From Datura wrightii (lineage: Eukaryota > Streptophyta > Magnoliopsida > Solanales > Solanaceae), in assembly GCA_035772735.1 (NCBI GenBank), contig JASDFA010000001.1, forward strand, positions 74,860,001-74,924,000: a DNA stretch of 64,000 nt. The letters are read 5' to 3'. The translations under genes and the position numbers were made by a program. Positions 22,617 through 34,033 of the stretch are shown one piece after another. Below the pieces are notes generated by a model. The model worked only from the letters and a program-made list of their open reading frames with translations. It did no database searches and was not told where the DNA came from. The first letter of the stretch is position 1. Each line of letters starts with the position of its first letter.

Positions 22617-23062
22617 CTATAGGGGTCTTAAGATAAGGTATTTCATTGGTTGTGGTTCAATAATAGGAGTACCAAGCAATCTATTCAAAGCAATGGGCGT
22701 AAAATTCACAATTTGCCCTTTAATCTTTACTTGGTTCGTCCTCTCCTTAGGTTTCCAATTGGCGAAATATTCCCTCATCATATTTAAATTGCATTTCCCT
22801 GGATCATTAAACACAAATCCAACCCAAGGGTATGTATTCTATCAACAATATGAGGAAATTCGGATGCTAAGATATCTCTATAAACAAATAATTCATGAAA
22901 ATATTTTGACTCTTCATGATCTTTGAACCACTTTTTATCTTCTTGCTTCGTGACCCAACAGATTCCATAACACTGTAGTGGTTGTTGTGGCGTGCTACCA
23001 CCCTCATTATGTGCTTCTTGACCCACTCTTGACCTTTTATTTCCACGGCTTGAAGAAGCCAC
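22617..23062 (-). pseudogene. E4 ORF2 fragment (plant-transposon-type protein, N-terminal half)
   Basis: Two overlapping frames (23062-22784 and 22814-22617) give one product if a one-base shift near 22800 is allowed. Shared with E5 ORF2 in the same order: a basic/Ser-rich start, a Lys-Trp-Phe/Tyr..Glu-Ser-Lys-Tyr-Phe patch, Glu-Phe-Pro..Ile-Val..Arg-Ile, Cys-Asn-Leu, Asn-Trp-Lys/Asn-Pro, Lys-Ile-Lys/Arg-Gly-Gln-Ile-Val and an Asn-Arg-Leu-Leu-Gly patch. Homology stops near 22617, so the second half is missing. The shared residues are seen directly; the family name is from memory. Confidence 0.75.
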
Positions 23063-23087
23063 ACTTTCCCTTTGCTAATTTCCATGC

Positions 23088-23158
23088 AAGCAGCGCTTCA
23101 TTTAACGTTGTGGCATGATGTAGGTATCTTGATTACTCAGACTTCATCAAGATACCTA
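23088..23158 (-). other. SL1 hairpin and SL2-adjacent spacer in E4
   Basis: SL1 has perfect 12-base arms, TAGGTATCTTGA (23121-23132) and TCAAGATACCTA (23147-23158), around loop TTACTCAGACTTCA. The conserved spacer ('catttaacgttgtggc') precedes it on the plus strand. SL2 itself has been lost, probably in the deletion that removed the ORF2 leader. Confidence 0.7.
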
Positions 23159-23179
23159 TTGGGTCATGATCACATGCAG

Positions 23180-23492
23180 TGACCCTCATTTTGAGGGTTG
23201 GGAATAGTATCACCAGGCAAGGTGCCCTTTTGCCTCTAATTAAGCGCTGTCAAGATTTTCCCTACCTGTTGCTCTAGTTGCTTTATGGAGGTCGAATGTG
23301 AGTCTACCAGCTGACTCATGCTTGATAGCTCATCCCTCATCTCTTTAACTCCCAATTTAGTGAAGTTGAACTTTTTCATCATTTGACTCATCATGTTCTC
23401 CAACATTGCTGTTCTAGAGTTGTTTGTAGTAGGATCTCTAGCTCTTAAAGGTACATAAACTCCATTTTTGTCATTCTTGGGGTCGTCTCTTT
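23180..23492 (-). pseudogene. E4 gag, C-terminal part
   Basis: The sense frame reads a helical segment with Met-Met-Lys-Lys and a His-Ser..Ile-Lys-Gln-Leu-Glu-Gln-Gln pattern. It matches the E1 gag segment near 9200-9390, then a Gly-Thr-Leu-Pro patch. It then runs into SL1 without protease, RT or integrase, so those were deleted or never present. E3 interrupts it at 23493; the gag resumes at 34034. Confidence 0.65.
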
Positions 23493-26019
23493 TGTCACAC
23501 CCCGAGTCTACACCTAGGACGGGACACGGTAGTTGAAGTCACAAGTGACCCCAAGTCAACCCCTGGTCTATCGTACACTAGTATTCTAAGTAAAACATGC
23601 ACAACGGAATTTTGAAATAATAACATAAAAGAATTTCTATGAAATTTAAAATAAAACTTAAAACATGAAATCTTAACATTTGCAGTCTGAAAGCCTTCTA
23701 ACTGATGAATTGCTGGGACAAGCCCCCAGCTATTTCTAAGTCTAACTGAAAATAATAACTCAATTGAAAGAAAATAAGGCAAGGCCCTCGAATGATGAGG
23801 ACTCACACTTCGGCTGCAGTGAAGGAGCATCTGGATCGCAATGGCTAATGATGCTGAGTTTGGGAACCTGCAGCTGTATCATGAAATGATACAACATAAA
23901 AGTATGCGTCAATACTTTGAATGTACTGAGCAAGAGGTAGAAAACACATCTGAATATATAGTCTGAACTGAAATGAAAAGCAATGACCAACAGGTAAGAT
24001 GAACTGAGCTACTAATGTAAGCTAAAACGGTCAAGATGACCCTGTCTGATGGTTAAAGACATGCCCTAAGTTTGAAATACTGAGTCTAAGAGACCACACT
24101 GAACTGATCTGAAAATAACTGTGACTGAACTAAACTAACTAGTGGGAAAGTCTCTAACCGACATATAACCACGTGAGCTAGACGTGGAGTCCGATGTATA
24201 CACCCCATCGATAGGACCCAATATACCTTGTCAGGGTATAAAAGCATGAATTGGGTGATCACAAAAGTCTAGGGCTAATTAGGCCAAGTAATACTGTAAC
24301 TTACGCTAGCAACGTAGTTCTAGGAACCTGGGTGCGCTGGAACCCCAGCCTGCTCGGTGCTAAGTCGTACTCCCACCGGTATCCTATACTGATCTGCTAA
24401 GCTGATAGCTCAAAACTGGGGCCCAAGACTGGTCAGGGACATATAACTGAAAGTACCCTGAGAGTCTTACCGGACCAGATTCTGAAATTGGGTTCTACGC
24501 TGGTCATAACTGCTTATCTGGAAGCGTCGTAACCGAGTAAGAAAAAACTGTAACTGAACTGGGGTCCTGGGACTGGTCAGAGCTATATAACTAGAATATC
24601 ATGAACGCCTAATGGACCAACTAACTGTAATTTGAGTCTGATTCTGATAACTGAGACGCATCACTGACACCTCGAAAAAAGACTAAAGTGAAACTGATAA
24701 GTTGACACTTTCTATAAAGTTCTGAAGAGGTTCTACGTTATAACTGAACTAAACTACTAAGCAGCTAGTAGAGAACTCAACTTATTCCAACAACACGAGA
24801 ATTCCATAATATGGCATAATCTTAAGAATTAAAGAAATCTCATCTATCAAGGCTAAAATCATCTTATCAATGGAGTGTTTACTCAACAAATATATATAAT
24901 AAGAATTACTAGGAAATTCAGCCCAAAACATACTTCATACAATAGACGGAAATTTAATACGCAATAATCATTACTCGAAAGTTTGGGGCTTAAATCACCT
25001 TGGCAAGAACAACAACAATTTACTTAGGAACTGATGAAGATCATATGAATAATAAACATGGATATAATCCCAATTGAAATAAATGAAAAACGAATGTGAA
25101 AATTATTCGTATTCGAAGAACTCGGGGCTAAACTGATAGGAAAATTATGGGAGGATTTTGTGGGACACAAGGGAAGGACAATTCCCTTGTTGGATTTCCA
25201 TATACCTAACTAAAATTCTCTCGGAGAAGAAGACTTGAACTGCTACAATAGATGAGAACATTAAGCTTGCTTGAGAGTTTCTTGAGAGGAGTTTTGATAA
25301 ATTTTCTAGGTGTAAACGTGAGAATAAGGGGAGGAACCGTCCAACACCTCTAATAAGTCTGAATTTACATTCAAAATGATATTGTGTAGAGCTTAGGAGA
25401 ATAGGAAATTACTAAATAGCCTTTAGAAATTTGCTAGGAAAACTACCAGGTGACCCTAACGGGTCGTGGTGGATGACCATGACTCGTGGTCACTCCCATC
25501 AGGTACACTGCCTAGGTTACTCAGTAGGTCACCACGAGGGACCTAACGAGTCGTAGTCACTGACCACAACTCGTGGTCACCAGTCGTGGACCACACTTTC
25601 TCACTGCCAAAGATTAAGTGCTAAGCTTGGTAATGGTTCTCCTAACGAGTCGTTATCACTGGAGATGACTCGTTGTGACACTCGTTAGGTGCACTGGGGA
25701 CATAACGAGTCATCACAGGTGACCACGACTCATTGTCCCCACCCGTCAAGTGCACTGACCAACTTATAAATTTCTCAACCCAGGCCTGACCACGAGTGAC
25801 TTAACGGGTCGTGGTCAGTGACCACGTGTCGTGAAGTCTCTCGTTGGGTACACTACCTCCCTTCTCAAAAACCTCAAACCTCCTCCTCACGGCTTACTTA
25901 ACGAGTCGTGAGGTCACTTAACAACTTGTTAGGTGGGTCGTCCTATAGCTTTTTTGCAGCTTTTCCAGATTTCTAGATTTAAGTCCCGAAATTAGCTTTT
26001 GAGTTTCCGGGGCATTACA
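23493..26019 (-). repeat. E3 3' LTR
   Basis: 2527 bp. In sense it starts TGTAATGCC at 26019 and ends GGTGTGACA at 23493. An ACGAGTCGT/ACGACTCGT cluster occupies 25440-25945, close to the sense start. Confidence 0.9.
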
Positions 26020-26055
26020 ATATCTGCCCCTTGTAAACATTCATCCCTTAATGTT
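26020..26055 (-). other. E3 polypurine tract and adjoining hairpin
   Basis: Sense ACAAGGGGCAGATAT directly precedes the LTR. Just upstream (26036-26055), arms AACATT and AATGTT flank AAGGGATG. This is a decayed version of the AGGA hairpin seen in the other elements. Confidence 0.6.
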
Positions 26056-26263
26056 AGAAAACACACAGGCAGCAGAAAATAGCAATTAAAATTTCCAAAT
26101 ACTGCCCATTTAACTCCAAAACTTCCGGAATGACTACCTCTGTTTCAAAATACACAACTGAACTGAATTTATCTTTCATACATACCTTCAAAAACATAAA
26201 AGAGACTTGAACATCGAACTGATTCATGAAACTAAATTGAGTTCTAGGGTCAAAACTAATATC

Positions 26264-27414
26264 TCAAGTTGTGCTAGAGCCGGTAGGGAACAATGGCGGG
26301 TATTTGGCCATCATATCTGCTTTGGCCTCCCATGTAGCTCCCTCAACCTGCTGATTTCTCCATAGGACCTTGACTGAAGCTATTTCCTTATTCCTCAACT
26401 TACTCACCTAACGGTCAAGGATTTGGACTTGTACCTCCTCATATGAGAGATTATCCTTTATTCCCACGTTGTCTAATGGCACAACTGAGGTTGGATCTCC
26501 AATGCACTTCTTCAAAAGTGACATATGGAAAACTGGGTGCACAGCTGCTAGTTCTGAAGGTAACTCTAGCTCATAGGCTACATTGCCGATACGCCTCAAA
26601 ATTTTATAAGGTCCCACGTATCTCAGACTTAGCTTTCCTTTCTTGCCAAACCTCATCACCCCTTTCATGGGTGAAATTGTCAGGTATACCCAGTCATCAA
26701 CTACAAACTCCAACTCTCTTCTCCATACATCGGCATAAGACTTTTGATGGCTCTGAGCTGTTTTCAACCTTTCTCGGATGAGCTGAACTTTTTGCATTGC
26801 CTCATGTACTGAGTCTGGCCCTATCAGGGTAGCTTCACCAACCTCAAACCACCTTATAGGCGATCTACACCTTCTCCCATATAATGCTTCAAATGGGGCC
26901 ATCTGAATGATAGACTGGTAATTGTTGTTGTATGAAAACCGATAAGAGGTAGATGGTCATCCCAATTACCCTTAAAATTGATCGCGCACGCTCTTAGCAT
27001 ATCTTTTAGAGTTTGAATAGTCTGCTCAACTTGCCCATCTATCTGTGGGTGAAAAGCAGTGCTGAGTTTGACCTGAGTGTCTAGCCCCTTCTGAAAGGAC
27101 TTCTAGAAGTGTGAGTTGAACTGCATTCCCACGTCTGAAATAATATCCAAGGGAACCCGGTGGAGTCTGACTAACTCTCGGATGTAAAGTCTGGCATAGT
27201 CCTCAGCTGAGTCTGTGGTTTTAACTAGGAGAAAGTGAGATGACTTAGTCATCCGGTCTACTACTTCCCAGATCGAGTCATGCTGCCGACGAGTCTGAGG
27301 TGACCTAAAATGAAGTCCATATTCACTTCTTCCCACTTCCATGTGGGTATAATGATATCTTGAGTCATGCCTCCGGGTCTTTGGTGTTCTTCCTTGACTT
27401 GCTAGCAGTTCGGG
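26264..27414 (-). pseudogene. E3 integrase with chromodomain-like C-terminus
   Basis: Sense order: the Cys-Pro-Asn-Cys half of the zinc-binding HHCC motif; the catalytic core with Asp in Met-Asp-Phe-Ile, a second Asp in Ile-Ser-Asp (near 27130) and the Glu segment near 27010; the Met-Ala-Pro..Leu-Tyr-Gly-Arg-Arg-Cys-Arg-Ser-Pro patch at 26902; an Arg-Tyr-Val-Gly-Pro-Tyr patch near 26620; and a C-terminal Val-Leu-Trp-Arg-Asn..Ala-Thr-Trp-Glu-Ala patch typical of the chromodomain that targets such elements to heterochromatin. Several stops and at least two frameshifts break it. Pol ends at a TGA, 26264-26266. Confidence 0.85.
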
Positions 27415-27416
27415 CA

Positions 27417-28223
27417 CTAAGCTACAAATTCAGCGATGTCTCTTTTCATGTCGTTCCACCAGTAAATATCCCGTAAATCATGGTACATCTTAGTAGCACC
27501 AGGGTGAATGGAGTATCTCGAGCTGTGTGCCTCGGCCATTATTTGCTGTCTCAACTCACCAACATCCAGTACACCCAACTTGCCCTGGTAACAAAGCACC
27601 CTATCTCCCCCTTGGGAGAAAGCTTCTATTTCTTTTCTGAGGACTGCTCCCTTAAGCTTAAATAAGATGGGATCCTCATCCTGTCTGGATTTGACTTCAA
27701 CTACTAAGGATGAATCTGACCCGTTTTGCATTACCACACCACCCTCAGCTGAATCCACCAACTGCACCCCTAATTGGGCCAGTCTATGAACTTCTTTCGC
27801 TATCTCCCTCTTTCCTTCCTCAATGGGAACCACACTTCCCATAGACCGTCTGCTTAAGGCGTCAGCCACCACATTGGATTTACCCGAGTGATACAACACA
27901 CCCATGTCATAGTCCTTTAGCAGCTCCAACCACCGTCTCTGATGCAGGTTTAGGTCCTTTTGGCTGAACATATACTGAAGGCTCTGGTGATCTGTGAACA
28001 CATCCATGTGAGCCCGATACAGGTAGTTTCTCCATATTTTTAGCGTGAAGACCACCATTGCCAACTCCAAGTCATGAGTTGGATAATTCTTCTTATGAAC
28101 TTTGAGTTGTCTGGAGGCATAGGCTATCACTTTGCCCCGATGCATCAAAACACAATCGAGTCCAAATCTAGAAGTGTCACAGTAAAGAACCAACCCATCT
28201 GATCCTTCTGGCAAGGTTAACAC
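27417..28223 (-). pseudogene. E3 RNase H and integrase N-terminus
   Basis: An uninterrupted 268-codon frame. It begins with the RNase H domain: Asp16 in Tyr-Cys-Asp, Glu53 in Asp-Leu-Glu-Leu and Asp78 in Phe-Thr-Asp-His fit the catalytic carboxylates. It continues through the Asp-Ala-Leu-Ser-Arg connection into the His..His half of the integrase zinc motif, then meets a stop at 27417, three bases before Cys-Pro-Asn-Cys. In an active element RNase H degrades the RNA of the RNA/DNA hybrid. The best-preserved part of E3. Confidence 0.9.
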
Positions 28224-29330
28224 TGGAGCGATAGTGAGTCAAGTGTTCAACTCCTGAAAACTTTTCTCACACTCCTCCGACGACTGAAATTTCATTTTCT
28301 TCTAAGTTAGCTTAGTTAGAAGAGATGCTATAGAGGAGAAACCTTCCACAAACCACCGATAATAACCCGCCAAACCCAGGAAACTCCTGATTTTAGTAGG
28401 AGAGGTAGGTCTGGGCCAATCTTTTACGATTGCTATCTTGTGAGGATCTACTTGTATTCCTCCACCTAAGACCACATGACCTAGGAAGGTCACGTACTTT
28501 AACCAGAATTCACACCTGCTGAACTTGGCGAACAATTTAGCGGTCCCTAAGTGTCTGCTATGCTAATCTCAGGTGATTTGCATGCTCTTCCTCATTTCTG
28601 GAGTATACTAGAATGTCGTTGATAAATACAATGACGAACATATCTAGGTACTTCTTGAAGACTCTATTCATCAAATCCATGAAGGCTTCTGGGGCATTTG
28701 TTAGCCCAAAGGACATCACCACAAACTCATAGTGAACATATTGAGTTCTGAATGCTGTTTTTGGTATGTCGCACTCTCTAACCCTTAACTGATGGTACCC
28801 TGACCCGAGGTCAATTTTTGAGAAGCAACTGTCTCCCTAAAGTTGGTCAAACAGATCGTCAATTTTGGGTAGGGGATACTTGTTCTTGACTGTGACTTTA
28901 TTCAGCTGACGATAATCTATGCACATTCTGAGGGTACTGTCTTTCTGACCATGAATAACACTGGAGAACCCTAGGGAGAGATGTTGGGTATGATAAACCC
29001 TTGTCAAGAAGGTCTTTTAGCTGCTGCTTCACCTCCTAAAGCTCAGCCGGAGCCATTCTGTAAGGAGGGATGGAGATAGGCTGAGTATGGAAGGAGATCT
29101 ATTTTGAAGTCTATTTCCCATTCAGGGGGAACTCTGGGAAGAACCTTAGGAAAAACATCTGGGAACTTGCTGACCACTGGAACTGACTGGATAGTTGGGG
29201 TCTCAAAGTCGGATTCCTTAAACCAAACTAGATGGTATATACACCTCTTAGAGATGAGTTTCTGGGCTTTAAAGTAGGAAATAAACCTACCCTTAGGCAC
29301 TGAACTGCTACCCGTCCATTCTAACACTGG
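28224..29330 (-). pseudogene. E3 reverse transcriptase
   Basis: Recognised by the pre-RT Pro-Asp-Val-Phe-Pro patch (near 29150), the Asp-Tyr-Arg-Gln-Leu-Asn region near 28910, a Ser-Phe-Gly-Leu-Thr-Asn-Ala-Pro equivalent near 28705, the active-site box near 28620 and the Lys/Arg-Cys-Glu-Phe-Trp patch at 28510. The frame changes several times and contains many stops. The active-site box reads Phe-Ile-Asn-Asp: the first catalytic Asp of the (F/Y)-x-D-D motif is AAC (28618-28620), a G-to-A change in sense. Even without the stops it could not polymerise. Confidence 0.85.
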
Positions 29331-29342
29331 CTTGTTGGGAAA

Positions 29343-29663
29343 CTAAAACTTGACAACTCTAGTTCTGCAATCGACTGAGGCATAGCAGGAGTGTAACCAA
29401 TACATATCGAGAATAAGGTCAAAGTCAACCATGTCTAACTCTACAAGATCAGTTGAAATAACTTTACTCAAGATCGAGACTGGGCAGTTTCTATACATCC
29501 AGTTGGTTCTAACAGACTCGCCAACTGGGGTGGAGACTGAGAATGGTTCTGAGAGGACCTCTGGACTGATGTTGAACTGGACTGCTATATAGGAAGTCAC
29601 GAATGAAAGAGTGGCTCCTAGATCTAACAGGGCATACACATCTAGATGGAAGAGACGAAACAT
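29343..29663 (-). pseudogene. E3 aspartic protease
   Basis: An open frame of 106 codons with Asp14-Leu-Gly-Ala-Thr near its start (about 29624), the catalytic triplet region of retrotransposon proteases, followed by a Phe-Val-Thr..Tyr-Ile-Ala helix. A Leu-Ile-Leu-Asp-Met..Trp-Leu patch near 29405 is the second conserved segment. The usual residue after the Asp is Ser, Thr or Pro; Leu here is seen in some plant families. In sense it lies between gag and RT, and a stop separates it from the RT region. Confidence 0.75.
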
Positions 29664-29671
29664 ATAGGTAA

Positions 29672-30871
29672 CTACGTCAGGTGAGCTTTCCTGATCCTGA
29701 TGAGAAGATAAAGCATAAAAGCGATTTTGGCACTGACCGCCATCTGTACCTGATGTGTTGTCCTGCTGAGCTGGTCGGCCTGCTGGAGCTGATGAGGTGG
29801 TAGATTGTGATCTCCCTCACCCTGCTGACGGGCACTCCTTAAGCCGGTGTCCAAGCTGTCCACACCCGAAACAACCCTCTCGTCCCTGAAGGCATTCTCT
29901 CGGGTGATTCCTACCACACTTGGGGCAAGCTGGATATTAGTTCCTGGTACTATGTGCCTGATACTGAGTTCTATATGACCCACCCCTCCGATCTTAGCAG
30001 GGCCGAAAGGTTGGGGCGCTGGCTGAACTGGGTGCTGGGGCTCTCTGCTGCTGCTGTTGCTGCGGTGGACAGCTACTACCACTGGACCTCTGATAGCCAA
30101 AATCTAACTGGCCAGTCCTTGCCCATTTGTTCTTTCTCTCTATATCCTTCAGTTTTTCATCCTCAATCTGTTGGGCATAAACAATCAAGCTGGAAAGGTC
30201 CATGTCCTTAATCAACATCGCGGTCCTACATTCCTTAAGGACCAGATTTGACACTCCATTTACAAACTTCAACAAATGAGACTTTGGCTCGGCTACCATC
30301 TCTGAGCATACTTAGAAATCCTAGTAAACTCCAGAGCATACTCCTCCACCGTTCTGTTTCCCTGTCTCAAGTTCATAAACTCTGCCATATTTGCCTCCCT
30401 CAACTCCCGAGGGTAAAATCTATCCAAGAAAGTTGTATGGAATTCTTCACACTCCACTAGTCCTGCTCCGGCTGGCCGACCCTCATTCCACTGGTCATGC
30501 CAGACCTGACCTACCCCTTTGAGCTGGTATGCAGCCAGATCAGCACTCTCTGAGGAGCTGACACACATAATATGGGTGATCTTCCTGACCTCATCCACGA
30601 AATCCTGGGGATACTCCCCTACTTTGGATCCCTAAAAAGATGGAGGGTTCATACGGGTAAAGTCCTGCACCCTCGTAGCCGCTGCGGACCCATTGGTGTA
30701 CATCGGTACCACCTGCCGGTTCACCTGGTTGGTGACTATTTGGGCTAGTAGTTGAATGGATGCCTGAAATTCAGTGGTAGATATTGGATCATCTTGGGGA
30801 GATGTTGGGGCTCATGGGGCAGGCCTATTGGCGTTACCGGCCCTTCTTCCGTTACCATGTCTGGGAGGCAT
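29672..30871 (-). pseudogene. E3 gag
   Basis: Start ATG at 30871, about 205 bases from the primer site. The N-terminus is Pro/Arg-rich, with stops near 30820 and 30630. The gag domain (30598-30293) holds the Trp-His-Asp-Gln-Trp and Phe-Tyr-Pro patches. A one-base deletion near 30300 shifts the frame into 30299-29994. Two adjacent Cys/His units follow, Cys-Pro-Lys-Cys (near 29925) and a full CCHC knuckle, Cys-X2-Cys-X4-His-X4-Cys (near 29870). Gag coats the packaged RNA; the knuckle binds it. Double knuckles are familiar from Tekay/Del gag. Confidence 0.85.
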
Positions 30872-31075
30872 GATTTACTGAAATGAAACAGAGCACGAAT
30901 TAGAAGGGCATTTCTGGAATTGAAATTTAACGCATGATAAGGAGTATGAACAAAAGGGAGTTTTCCTAATAACATCGTATAGCCTCCTCGTCATAAGTGT
31001 GGCGCGCTTCACACTCATGAAAAGGACTCTACTCGATGCGGCTTTCAGACTTCTCAAGGATACTCCAAACCTAGT

Positions 31076-31087
31076 GCTCTGATACCA
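31076..31087 (-). other. E3 primer binding site (initiator tRNA-Met)
   Basis: Sense TGGTATCAGAGC, complementary to the 3' end of initiator tRNA-Met, four bases from the 5' LTR. Confidence 0.9.
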
Positions 31088-31091
31088 AGTT

Positions 31092-33529
31092 TGTCACGCC
31101 CCGAGTCTACACCTAGGACGGGACACGATAGTTGAAGTCATAAGTGACCCCAAGTCAACCCCTTGTCTATGATACACTAGTATTCTAAGTAAAACATGCA
31201 CAACGGAATTTCGAAATAATAACATAAAATCATTTCTATGAAATTTAAAATAAAACTTAAAACATGAAATCTGAACATCTGCAGTCTGAAAGCCTTCTAA
31301 CTGATGAGTTGCTGGGACAAGCCCCCAGCTATTTCTGAGTCTAACTGAAAATAATAACTCAATTGAAAGAAAATAAGGCAAGGCCCTCAAATGATGAGAA
31401 CTCACACTTCGGCTGCAGTGAAGGAGGATCTGGATCGCAATGGCTAATGATGCTGAGTCTGGGAACCTGCAACTGTATCATGAAATGATACAACATAAAA
31501 CTATGCGTCAGTACTTTGAATGTACTGAGCAAGTGGGAGAAAACATATCTGAATATAAAGTCTAAACTGAAATGACACGCAATGACCAACAGGTAAGCTG
31601 AACTGAGCTACTGATGTAAACTGAAATGATCAAGATAACCCTGTTTGATAGTCAAAGACATGCCCTAAGTCTGAAATACTAAGTCTGAGAGACCACACTA
31701 AACTGATCTGAACTGAACTGACTAGTGGGAGAATCTCTAACCGACATATAACCACGTAAGTTAGATGTGGAGTCCGATGTATATACTCCATAGGTAGGAC
31801 CGAATATATCTTGCCAGGGTATAAAGGCATGAACTAGGTGATCACAAAAGTCTGGGGCCAATTAGACCAAGTAATACTGTAACCTACGCTGGCAACGTAG
31901 TTCTAGGAACCTAGGTGCGTTGGAACCCCGGCCTGTTCGGTGCTAAGTCCTACTCCCACTGGTATCCTATACTGATCTGCTAAGCTGATAACTCGAAATA
32001 GGGGCCCAAGACTGGTCAGGGACATATAACTGAAAGTATCTTGAGAGTCTTATCGGATTAGATTCTAAAACTGAGTTCTAGACTGGCCAGAGCTGCTTAT
32101 CTGGAAGCGTTGTAACCGTCTAAGAAAAAACTGTAACTTAACTGGGGTCTTGGGGATGGTCAGAGCTATATAACTAGAATATCATGACCGCCTAGTGGAC
32201 CAACTAATTGTAATCTGAGTCTGATTCTGATAACTGAGAGGCATCACTGACACCTCAGAAAAAGACTGAAGTCAAACTGATCAGTTGACACTTTTTGTAA
32301 AGTTCTAAAGTGGTTATTCTAACTAATCTAAACTACTAAGAAGCTAGTAGAGAACTTAAATTATTCCAACAACACGGGAATTCTATAATATGGCATTATC
32401 TTAAGAATTAAAGAAATCTCATCTATCAAGGATAAAATCATCTTATCAATGGAGTGTTTACTCAACAAATATATATAATAAGAATTACTAGGAAATTCAG
32501 CCCAAAACATACTTCATACAATAGACGGAAATTTAATACGCAATAATCATTACTTGAAAGTTTGGGGCTTAAATCACCTTGGCAAGAACAATAACAATTC
32601 ACTTAGGAACTGATGAAGATCATATGAATAATAAACATGGATATAATCCCAATTGAAATTAACAAAAAACCAACGTGAAAATTTATTCGTATTCAAAGAA
32701 CTCAGGGCTAAACTGATAGGGAAATTATGGGAGGACTTTGGGGGACATAAGGGAAGGACAATTCCCTTGTTGAATTCTCACATACCTGACTAAAATTCTC
32801 CCGGAGAAGAAGACTTGAATGGCTGTAATAGATGAGAACCCTAAGCTTGCTTGAGAGAAGTTTCGACAAATTTTCTGGGTGTAAACGTGAGAGTGAGGGG
32901 AGGAACCATCCAAACCCTCTAATAAGTCTGAATTTACATTCAAAATGACGTAATTTAGAGCTTAGGAGAATAGGAAATTACTAAATAGCCATTAGAAATT
33001 CGTTGGGAAAACTGCCAGGTGACCCTAATGGGTGACCTAACTGGTCGTGGTGGCTGACCACGACTTGTGGTCACTCCCATCAGATACACTACCTAGGTTC
33101 CTCAGTAGGTCACCACGAGGGACCTAAGGATCCGTGGTCACTAACCATGACTTGTGGTCACCAGTCATGGACCACATTGGCTCTCTTCTGAAGATTAAGT
33201 GCTAAGCTTGGTAACAGGTCACCTAACGAGTCATTACCACTAGAGACGACTCGTTGTGACACTCGTTAGGTGCACTAGCTAAAAACTGATTAGGGCTGGC
33301 AACGGGGGACATAACAAGTCATTACAGGTGACTATGACTCGTGAAGTCTCTCATTGGGTACACTGCCACCCTTCTTAAAAACCTCAAACCTCCTCCTCAT
33401 GGCTCACCTAACGAGTCGTGATGTCACTTAACGACTCTTTAGGTGGGTCGTCTTGTAGCTTTTTTGCAGCTTTTCCAGATTTCCAAATTTAAGTTCCGAA
33501 ATTAAATTTTGAGTTTTCGAGGCATTACA
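31092..33529 (-). repeat. E3 5' LTR
   Basis: 2438 bp, partner of 23493-26019 but clearly diverged and about 90 bases shorter. The ACGAGTCGT cluster is at 33010-33455. Next to it is eight bases (33530-33537), then T1. Confidence 0.9.
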
Positions 33530-33537
33530 ATATCAAG

Positions 33538-34033
33538 TGTAGGGACAACGCTAGTAGAGAAACCTTGATCACTTAGGCAAATCCCACATCGGAAAAGAGA
33601 GGTAGAGTTCTGGGCTATTTAGTAAAGGAACTGGACTTAATACTGTGAGGCACCTTTTGGGTTGAAAACCCGAAGCGGAAAATCCGTGATGGGATTTGGC
33701 CCAGGAGTGAACAATACTTCACAGTGTTGGGCTAGGGTCGTTACAGTGATATCAGAGCCAACTCTCGACTAGTACGGTGGTAGGGAAAACCTCAGCGAGG
33801 ACGCTGAGACCCTACGGGGGGTGAGTACAGGGACAATGCTAGTAGAGAAACCTGGCTCACTTAGACAAATCCCACATCGGAAAAGAGAGGGAGAGTCCTA
33901 AGCTATTTAGTAACGGAACTGGACTTAATACTGTGAGGCGCCTTTTGAGTTGAAAACCCAAAGGGGCAAATCTGTGATGGGCTTCGGCCCAAGAGCGGAC
34001 AATACTTCACAGTGTTGGGCCAGGGTCGTTATA
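33538..34033 (+). mobile_element. T1: TRIM-like miniature LTR element
   Basis: Two 208-bp direct repeats (33538-33745 and 33826-34033) enclose 80 bases. The enclosed part starts with a tRNA-Met primer site (TGATATCAGAGCC, 33747-33759) and ends with a purine tract ending ACGGGGGGTGAG. There is no coding sequence. Terminal-repeat retrotransposons in miniature have this plan. The repeats share an 'aaatcccacatcgga' segment. The right copy has lost the TG and CA ends by transitions. Clear duplications are not visible because E3 lies against its left end. Confidence 0.75.

Larger units (their letters stand above)
23493..33529 (-). mobile_element. E3: chromodomain Ty3/gypsy retrotransposon (Tekay/Del type)
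   Basis: LTRs (23493-26019 and 31092-33529) bound gag, protease, RT, RNase H and integrase in that sense order, the Ty3/gypsy order. The primer site matches initiator tRNA-Met. The interior has many stops and frameshifts. No matching duplication is seen right at the two edges; CTCTT (23487-23491) and CTATT (34034-34038, beyond T1) are a possible pair around E3 plus T1. Confidence 0.9.

Noticed and set aside
23493..33529. Endogenous pararetrovirus
   Set aside because: LTRs, tRNA-Met primer site next to an LTR, integrase and chromodomain are present; no movement protein or coat-type region. It is an LTR retrotransposon.
33538..34033. T1 as a Cassandra-type element with 5S RNA sequence
   Set aside because: I do not see 5S promoter boxes; only the TRIM plan is supported.
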